In this document: positions 58,536 through 64,000 of the stretch, piece by piece | Position numbering within the stretch: position 1 is the stretch's first letter | Layout: each line of letters starts with the position of its first letter | Source: Hahella sp018986435 | GTDB lineage: Bacteria; Pseudomonadota; Gammaproteobacteria; Pseudomonadales; Oleiphilaceae | DNA length: 64,000 nt | Reading direction: 5' to 3' | Assembly (NCBI RefSeq): GCF_050749805.1 | Contig: NZ_CP192738.1 | Span: 2,852,001-2,916,000, forward strand | Notes under the pieces: model-generated | What the model was told of the DNA's origin: nothing | The model's database searches: none | The model's input: only the letters and a program-made list of their open reading frames with translations | Position numbers and translations under genes: made by a program

Positions 58536-60772
58536 AATGGTTGCCCTGGCGTTACATCATTAGCCGCTTCGCCCGCGCACACGGGTTCCTGGACCCGGTG
58601 GCGGTGCTGTCGCATTTACACCGGTTTTCCCAGCCCTCGGAGGTGACGGAGCCAATTGAACTGCTGCGGGCGGGAGCGGTTTTTCACGCCCGGGGATTCA
58701 TTAACAGCCGGGTTATTCAGCACAACCTGGACTGGGTGTGGCCGTATTGGATCACCCGTCAGTTTGACCCGGCGGACCCGTCTTTCGTGCCCCGTGCGTT
58801 CAGTCTCACTCACGTTAACCTGACCCACCGCAACTGGACTGCCGTGGGGTTGCCGGATTTGCAGGAAACGCCGCTGGTCGATCCCCGCGGGTTGTTGACG
58901 CCGCTGTGGGACGGCTGGTCACTGGACGCCTGGATTGTCACCGCCGATGGCGACATTCTGGCGCCCTCACGCTCGACAGAGACCCGTCAGGCGCTGCACA
59001 CCGAAGGCTTAAGCGTGGTGACCGAAACGAAAGAACTGGACATGCGCTTGCGCGTCGAGGCGCAAGTGGTCATGCGCGACGGCGCCCCGGTGTGCCTGTT
59101 GGACATGACCGGGAATGCCGGTCGCGACGCCTGGCTGGTGTTGGCGTTGCGTCCGTACAACCCGGAAGGCGTGCGCTTTATTCATGAAGTGACGTTGAAC
59201 CCGCAGCGCAATGGCTGGACGGTGGATAATGAGCGCCAGGTGGCGTTCAGCGAACCCGTCGATCGCCATCACGTCTCCGACTATCGGCAAGGAGATGTCT
59301 ATATTCATCTGCGCGACGCCAAAGACCAGGAGTCCGGGGAATGCGATATTGGCATGGTCACCGCCGCCGCCATGTTCGCGATTCCCGCAGGCGGCGCCCG
59401 CAATATGCAGGCGCGGATTCCGCTGCCGGAATCGGGAGATGAGAAACCGGGCGACTGGCGGGAAAGTCTGAGCGAATGCTGCCAGCTGCAAACCTCGGAT
59501 GAACAGGTGCAGTTTCTCTACGACGCCGCTGTGCGGACCCTGACTCTGTTGTCTCCCGGGGAAGTGTACGCCGGCCCCTATACCTACAAGCGTTTCTGGT
59601 TCCGGGATGCGGCGTTCATCATTCACGGCCTGCTGAGCCTGGGGCTGACCCAGCGAGCGGAGCGGGCAATAGATCGTTTCCCCAAACTGCAGGATCTCAA
59701 CGGCTATTTTCATTCCCAGGCGGGAGAGTGGGATTCCAATGGCGAAGCGATCTGGATCATGCAGCGCTTCTGCGAGCTGACCGGAACCCAACCAAAAAAC
59801 ACCTGGCGCGACGCCGCCCGCTCTGGCGCGCGCTGGATTCTGCGCAAACGCGAACCCAACGACGGCGCGCCTCACGCTGGACTATTGCCAGCCGGATTCA
59901 GCGCGGAACATCTGGGACCCAATGACTATTATTATTGGGATGACTTTTGGGGCGTGGCTGGTTTACGCGCCGCAGCGCGCATGATGGATGGCTATGACAA
60001 ATTGGCGGCGGAAGAATTCGAACGTGAGGCGGAAGTCTTTCGGCAGGCCATCGACATCAGTCTGCATCGCGCCTCGGAGCGACTGGGTCGACCGGGCATG
60101 CCGGCGTCGCCGTATCGACGTTTGGACGCGGGGGCTATTGGATCGGTAGCCGCTGGGTATCCATTACAGCTTTGCGCGGCGGACGATCCCCGCCTGCTGG
60201 ATACGGTGGAGTTCCTGCTGGCCAACTGTTTTTACAAGGGCGGGTTCTTTCAGGACGTGATTCACTCCGGCGTGAATATTTACCTGACCCTGCATGTGGC
60301 GCAGGTGTTGCTGCGCGCTGGAGATTCCCGCTACGAGGCGCTGATGCAGGCGGCGGCGGACCTGACCTCGCCCACCGGACAATGGCCGGAGGCCGTGCAC
60401 CCGTCCACCGGCGGAGGTTGCATGGGGGACGGACAACACGCCTGGGCGGCGGTGGAATGGATTTTGTTGCTGCGCAACTGTTTCGTGCGGGAAGAAGAGG
60501 ACAGGCTGATTTTGGTGTCCGGCGTGCCTCTGCGCTGGCTGGAGGACGATCAACCCGTCACCTTCGGGCCTACGCCGACCCGGTTTGGCCCGATCAGTCT
60601 CAATCTGATCGGCGAGGGCGTCAGCGGCGGCGCGGGCATGGTGCGGGTCAGTTGGGAGGCGGAGTGGTTTGACGCAGCGCCGCTGATGGAAGTGAGACTT
60701 CCGGGCGTTTCAACTATTGAAGCGCCTCAGGAACGTAATTTCGTTGATATCAATTTGGAGGATTCTCGATGA
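58523..60772 (+). CDS. Amylo-alpha-1,6-glucosidase-like glycoside hydrolase
   Basis: A 749-residue cytoplasmic protein with an N-terminal beta domain and a C-terminal (alpha/alpha)6 barrel (from about 330). The barrel is seen in YTYKRFWFRDAAFIIHGLLSLG, GEWDSNGEAIWIMQRFCEL, YYYWDDFWGVAGLRAAARMM and QWPEAVHPSTGGGCMGDGQHAWAAVEW. It belongs to the debranching-enzyme/GH15-like clan. It may trim or transfer sugars on a glycolipid or storage glucan. It overlaps the TVP38 gene by 13 bases and the GT4 gene by four, so all three are coupled. Confidence 0.75.
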   Translation: MPWMKWLPWRYIISRFARAHGFLDPVAVLSHLHRFSQPSEVTEPIELLRAGAVFHARGFINSRVIQHNLDWVWPYWITRQFDPADPSFVPRAFSLTHVNLTHRNWTAVGLPDLQETPLVDPRGLLTPLWDGWSLDAWIVTADGDILAPSRSTETRQALHTEGLSVVTETKELDMRLRVEAQVVMRDGAPVCLLDMTGNAGRDAWLVLALRPYNPEGVRFIHEVTLNPQRNGWTVDNERQVAFSEPVDRHHVSDYRQGDVYIHLRDAKDQESGECDIGMVTAAAMFAIPAGGARNMQARIPLPESGDEKPGDWRESLSECCQLQTSDEQVQFLYDAAVRTLTLLSPGEVYAGPYTYKRFWFRDAAFIIHGLLSLGLTQRAERAIDRFPKLQDLNGYFHSQAGEWDSNGEAIWIMQRFCELTGTQPKNTWRDAARSGARWILRKREPNDGAPHAGLLPAGFSAEHLGPNDYYYWDDFWGVAGLRAAARMMDGYDKLAAEEFEREAEVFRQAIDISLHRASERLGRPGMPASPYRRLDAGAIGSVAAGYPLQLCAADDPRLLDTVEFLLANCFYKGGFFQDVIHSGVNIYLTLHVAQVLLRAGDSRYEALMQAAADLTSPTGQWPEAVHPSTGGGCMGDGQHAWAAVEWILLLRNCFVREEEDRLILVSGVPLRWLEDDQPVTFGPTPTRFGPISLNLIGEGVSGGAGMVRVSWEAEWFDAAPLMEVRLPGVSTIEAPQERNFVDINLEDSR

Positions 60773-62070
60773 ATATCGTCATGGTCACCAACACGTATCT
60801 GCCTCATGTGGGCGGCGTGGCCCGGTCGGTGGAGAGCTTTACGCGGGAATATCGGCGACGCGGTCATAAGGTGTTGGTGATCGCGCCGGAGTTTCCCAAT
60901 CAGCCTCAGGAAGAAGAGGGCGTTATCAGAGTGCCCGCCATTCAGAACTTCAATGGCAGTGACTTTTCCATGGTGCTGCCCATTCCCGGCCTGCTGGGGG
61001 AAGCTCTGGACGCCTTTCAGCCGGATATCGTGCATTCGCACCATCCCTATCTGCTGGGGATGACCGCGCTACGAGTCGCCCGGTATCGGGAGACGCCGCT
61101 GGTGTTCACTCATCACACGCTGTATGAGGAGTACACCCATTACGTGCCCGCGGACAGGCCGCTGTTCAAACGTTTCGTGGTCGAGCTGGCCACCATCTAC
61201 GCCAACATGACCGACCGTGTGTTCGCCCCCAGCGACAGTGTCGCCAGCCTGATTCGGGAGCGCGGCGTGCGCATGCCCATCAGTATCGTTCCCACGGGCG
61301 TGAAATTAATGGACTTTCAACGTGGCGAGGGCGGTCTGTTTCGTCATTCCGTGGGCGTCTCCCAGGAGGCCTATGTGATTGGTCACGTGGGGCGGCTGGC
61401 GCCGGAGAAGAATTTGAAGTTCCTGGCGGAAGCGGTAGCGGCCTTTATGTTGCTCAACCGCTATGCGCACTTTCTGGTGGTGGGAGAAGGGCCCTCGGAA
61501 GCCGAAATGCGCGATGTCTTTCAACGCTACGGTCTCGCCGATCGACTGCATTTCGCCGGGCAGCTACAACTGCCTGACCTGGCTGACGCCTATCACGCCA
61601 TGGATGTGTTTGCGTTCAGCTCGCAAAGTGAAACCCAGGGCATGGTGCTTACTGAGGCGATGGCGGCGGGAGTTCCGGTGGTCGCCCTCGACGGCGCAGG
61701 GGTGCGGGAGGTGGTGATAGATCAGGAAAACGGCTATCTGATTAAAGATCCGTCTATCGTGGACTTTATTGGCGCGTTGCAACATTTCGGCGCGCAGAGT
61801 CGGGTAGAGCGTCGGCGTATGCAGGAATGCGCGCGGCTGACGGCGGAGAGCTTTTGTCTGAGCGCCACCGCCGAAGCCGCCTTGCGGCATTACGAGAGTT
61901 TGCAGCGGCTGTCCCATATCTCCGAGCCGGAGACCGAAGAACAATGGGAGCGTGTTCTTAATCTCATCAAAGCGGAATGGAATATTGTCAAAGGCATGGC
62001 GGGCGCCGCCGGCGCGGCCATTGCCGGCGGCGGCGTGAGTTCCCAGGAGTGCGAGCAGGACAGAGGCTGA
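60769..62070 (+). CDS. Glycosyltransferase family 4
   Basis: A 433-residue GT-B enzyme. N-terminal acceptor-binding loop MVTNTYLPHVGGVARSVESF. A GHVGRLAPEKN donor site lies at about 204-214, and the EX7E motif is in SSQSETQGMVLTEAMAAGVPV (about 284-304). The layout is close to glycosyl-diacylglycerol and related lipid glycosyltransferases. The tail ends with an Ala/Gly-rich stretch. It is translationally coupled to the hydrolase gene (ATGA). The trio suggests synthesis and turnover of a membrane glycolipid, an inference only. Confidence 0.87.
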   Translation: MNIVMVTNTYLPHVGGVARSVESFTREYRRRGHKVLVIAPEFPNQPQEEEGVIRVPAIQNFNGSDFSMVLPIPGLLGEALDAFQPDIVHSHHPYLLGMTALRVARYRETPLVFTHHTLYEEYTHYVPADRPLFKRFVVELATIYANMTDRVFAPSDSVASLIRERGVRMPISIVPTGVKLMDFQRGEGGLFRHSVGVSQEAYVIGHVGRLAPEKNLKFLAEAVAAFMLLNRYAHFLVVGEGPSEAEMRDVFQRYGLADRLHFAGQLQLPDLADAYHAMDVFAFSSQSETQGMVLTEAMAAGVPVVALDGAGVREVVIDQENGYLIKDPSIVDFIGALQHFGAQSRVERRRMQECARLTAESFCLSATAEAALRHYESLQRLSHISEPETEEQWERVLNLIKAEWNIVKGMAGAAGAAIAGGGVSSQECEQDRG

Positions 62071-62379
62071 GCCTGTCTTGAAGCTCTGCCAGCGACCTCA
62101 TTCGCCCTGTTAATAACAGGGCGCAACCCTCTGTCGCCAAAGGATAAAAAACGTCTAAACTTTTCGTTTCGCTATGTTATTCTTAGTCCCTTTCATTCTC
62201 CGCTCCTAAGCGCCTGCGGCTGAAATTTCCGTTCATCGCGTGTGAATCATGGCGATGTCCGGGTGACTCTCGAAAGCGAGATGGGACGCTCGTTTTGATC
62301 AGCGCAAGGCTTCGCCAGTGAGGGCCGCAATACTAATTCGGAGCGACGCATCCCGTTATCCCGTAAGGATAAAGCCGAT
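62071..62379. other. Intergenic region before the WGR gene
   Basis: These 309 bases contain a perfect 10-bp inverted repeat (CGCCCTGTTA 62103-62112 with TAACAGGGCG 62114-62123) shortly after the GT4 stop but without a T run, and no gene. Confidence 0.4.
62103..62123. repeat. Perfect inverted repeat after the GT4 operon
   Basis: Two 10-base arms around a single central A, 33 bases after the operon's stop. Either a terminator stem without a U run or an operator-like palindrome. Confidence 0.5.
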
Positions 62380-64000
62380 ATGAAGCTGATTAAAAAGGCC
62401 AGCCTGCATTTTCAGGAAGGAAACTCCAACAAAGTTTACGAGGTTGAGCTGAGTGAAGTCGCCAGCCGCAAGGACGACCGCTTCCTCGTCAATTTCCGTT
62501 ATGGCCGCCAGGGCGGCGCGCTGCGAGAAGGCACAAAAACGCCTGCGCCGGTGACGCTGGAAGAGGCGGAACGGCTGTTCGACAGTGTCGTTGTCTCCAA
62601 AACCAACAAAGGCTATTACGACGTCAATCGCGGTGCGCCAGCGGCCTCAACGAACGACGCCCAGGTCAAACCCGCCATGCCGGAAGGACCGACCAGTCTG
62701 TTGGTGAAGTTACTGGAAAAGCTGCGTCAGGAGTGGGATAACGGCAAGCGCGCCCGTCTGATATGGCGTTTGGGAGAATTGGGGCGCTCTGAAGCCGGGC
62801 AAGAATTGGCGGCGTGCGTCGGCAAAGGGGACTGGCTGCAGGATTTTGCGGTGGCCTGGGCGCTGGGCCGCATTCGCGCGACAGATTACATGGAAGATCT
62901 GCATCGTTTGCAGAACTCGAAAAACAGCACCGTCAGCGCCATGGCGTTTGAGTCGATCCTGGCCCTGACTGACCCCTCGCAAAGAATGACTCTGCTGCAA
63001 ACGCAATGGAATCAGATGCCGTCGCCCTTGCAACAGGCGCTGACTTCCGGCGACGACGTGGGCGTGCGTCTGCAATTGGAAAACGGCTTGAACGCCGCGC
63101 CCGCCGGCGCCAATGATCTATTGAAAAACGCTTATCTGCTGGCGTTGCATTATCCTGCGCTCTATCAGGCGCTGTACGGCTGGCTCAGTCAGTGCAAACT
63201 GGCGCCTGGCGTATTCAGTGGCGTACGTTATATCTACAAAGCCGCCGAGTTCCGTCTGGACGCTCCGATGTTCGCCCTGTTGGCGCGTCGTTTTGAAACC
63301 AGTCGTGAATTCTTCCAATACCAATGGGACTGGGCCTGGTTGCCGGGCGTGGGCAGTTTCAAACCAAAAAGCGAGCTGAAAAAGCCCGACCCCAAAGTCG
63401 CCTACTCGAATAAGACCCGCAATTACCTGCGTCGTCGTAGCTGGCGCAGCATCAAGCGCATCGGGCAGGTGGGCGATTTACGCTATGTCGACATGGCCAC
63501 GGAAATGCTGCTTACCGTTTCGGATGCGGACGCGGGAGAAACCCGCAAAGCGGATATCTATCGCTGGGAGCGTAATGGCCGGCGTTATGAGCACAAGCTG
63601 GTCGCGCGTAATTTCTATGATCATTACGCGGGCCTGATTGCGTTTAATCACATTCTACGAGGCGATAGCGCGCAGTATAAATTGGCCCCCAGCGGACGAG
63701 CCTGGTTGAAAGTTTCCGATGAGCGCGCGGCGGACGCCCGTGAGGAAGCCTTCTCTCATTTGTGGGATCAGCGTCCTGACTGCGCTTTGCGCTTAATGTT
63801 GGAGAGCCAGTGTGAGCCGGTGCATGAGTTCGCCAGCAAGGTATTGGCTGCGAACACGTCTTTTTGCGCGGAGATCGCTGTCTCTGATATTGAGCGCCTG
63901 CTGCGCAGCCGCTATGAAGCGACTCAGCGATTTGCCTTGCAGTTGGCGCGGACTCGCCTGGACGGCCATATCGAACACGGTTTATTGCTGGCGCTGCTGA
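62380..64000 (+). CDS. WGR-domain protein (3' partial)
   Basis: The frame from ATG 62380 (AAGGAT upstream) stays open to the window end, 540 codons. The first 90 residues form a WGR domain (LHFQEGNSNKVYEVELSEV..., FRYGRQGGALREGTKTP, EEAERLFDSVVVSKTNKGYYDV). The rest is a long helical, HEAT-like region of the type found with WGR domains in MolR/DUF4132-like proteins. WGR domains bind nucleic-acid ends in PARPs; the bacterial role is not settled. The end of the gene lies beyond the window. Confidence 0.8.
   Translation, partial: MKLIKKASLHFQEGNSNKVYEVELSEVASRKDDRFLVNFRYGRQGGALREGTKTPAPVTLEEAERLFDSVVVSKTNKGYYDVNRGAPAASTNDAQVKPAMPEGPTSLLVKLLEKLRQEWDNGKRARLIWRLGELGRSEAGQELAACVGKGDWLQDFAVAWALGRIRATDYMEDLHRLQNSKNSTVSAMAFESILALTDPSQRMTLLQTQWNQMPSPLQQALTSGDDVGVRLQLENGLNAAPAGANDLLKNAYLLALHYPALYQALYGWLSQCKLAPGVFSGVRYIYKAAEFRLDAPMFALLARRFETSREFFQYQWDWAWLPGVGSFKPKSELKKPDPKVAYSNKTRNYLRRRSWRSIKRIGQVGDLRYVDMATEMLLTVSDADAGETRKADIYRWERNGRRYEHKLVARNFYDHYAGLIAFNHILRGDSAQYKLAPSGRAWLKVSDERAADAREEAFSHLWDQRPDCALRLMLESQCEPVHEFASKVLAANTSFCAEIAVSDIERLLRSRYEATQRFALQLARTRLDGHIEHGLLLALL

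Noticed and set aside
59009..59875. Minus-strand frame of 288 codons inside the glycoside hydrolase gene
   Set aside because: Antisense to a conserved enzyme, with low-complexity composition.
1..64000. CRISPR arrays, rRNA or tRNA genes
   Set aside because: No regularly spaced repeats and no recognisable tRNA or rRNA sequence were seen on reading; a tRNA scan was not possible here.

Overview
The window reads as a chromosomal segment of a marine gammaproteobacterium close to Hahella (Oceanospirillales/Hahellaceae). This is inferred from gene content and codon use, not from a database match. It carries a membrane-bound nitrate reductase locus with a trailing PpiC-type isomerase, malate:quinone oxidoreductase, a GbpA-like chitin-active LPMO, Gac/Rsm-type small RNAs, and mostly moderately GC-rich genes broken by one clearly AT-richer island.

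Layout. 1-860: end of a cation diffusion facilitator. 0.9-31.6 kb: a nitrate respiration and transport region mixed with other genes. It holds narL, a NarK2-like transporter, SCO1 and CtaG copper/oxidase assembly factors, a nucleotidyltransferase, an APS reductase and an unknown membrane protein. A pair of tandem GGA-rich regulatory RNAs (10.28-10.80 kb) follows, then narX, divergent from narGHJI-ppiC. After that come mqo, two secreted proteins (ankyrin and CSLREA types), a periplasmic binding protein, a PP2C/kinase fusion in an operon with nasA, and a divergent NarK1-like transporter. 31.7-37.7 kb: an AT-rich island of small same-strand genes that looks like an array of immunity-type genes (Imm7-like, SUFU, ankyrin, lipoprotein, unknowns), one of them split by an intact IS630-family element. 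38-43 kb: an AGCS symporter, a helix-turn-helix regulator, an unknown protein, and a moaA operon with its own FNR and NarL sites. 43-57 kb: a broken REP-associated transposase, several small unknowns, an aldo/keto reductase with a divergent AraC-type regulator, MscS, a reductase/peroxiredoxin-like/DUF2141 cluster, the LPMO, and a putative Fur-controlled gene. 57.6-62.1 kb: a TVP38 / glycoside hydrolase / GT4 operon. 62.4 kb to the end: a WGR-domain protein that runs off the window.

How it works together. Nitrate sensing (NarX to NarL) and oxygen sensing (FNR/ANR) converge on several promoters. NarL 7-2-7 palindromes lie upstream of the NarK2-like gene, narG, the NarK1-like gene and moaA. FNR-like boxes accompany all of them, and at narG and moaA the box is about 41.5 bp upstream of the expected start. 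This would couple synthesis of the nitrate reductase, its transporters and its molybdenum cofactor.

The strongest candidate for something undescribed is the pair of tandem RsmX/Y/Z-like (CsrB-type) RNAs directly downstream of narX. Each has eight GGA motifs, a Rho-independent terminator, a conserved -10 element, and a GacA-type upstream palindrome exactly 43 bp from the -10.
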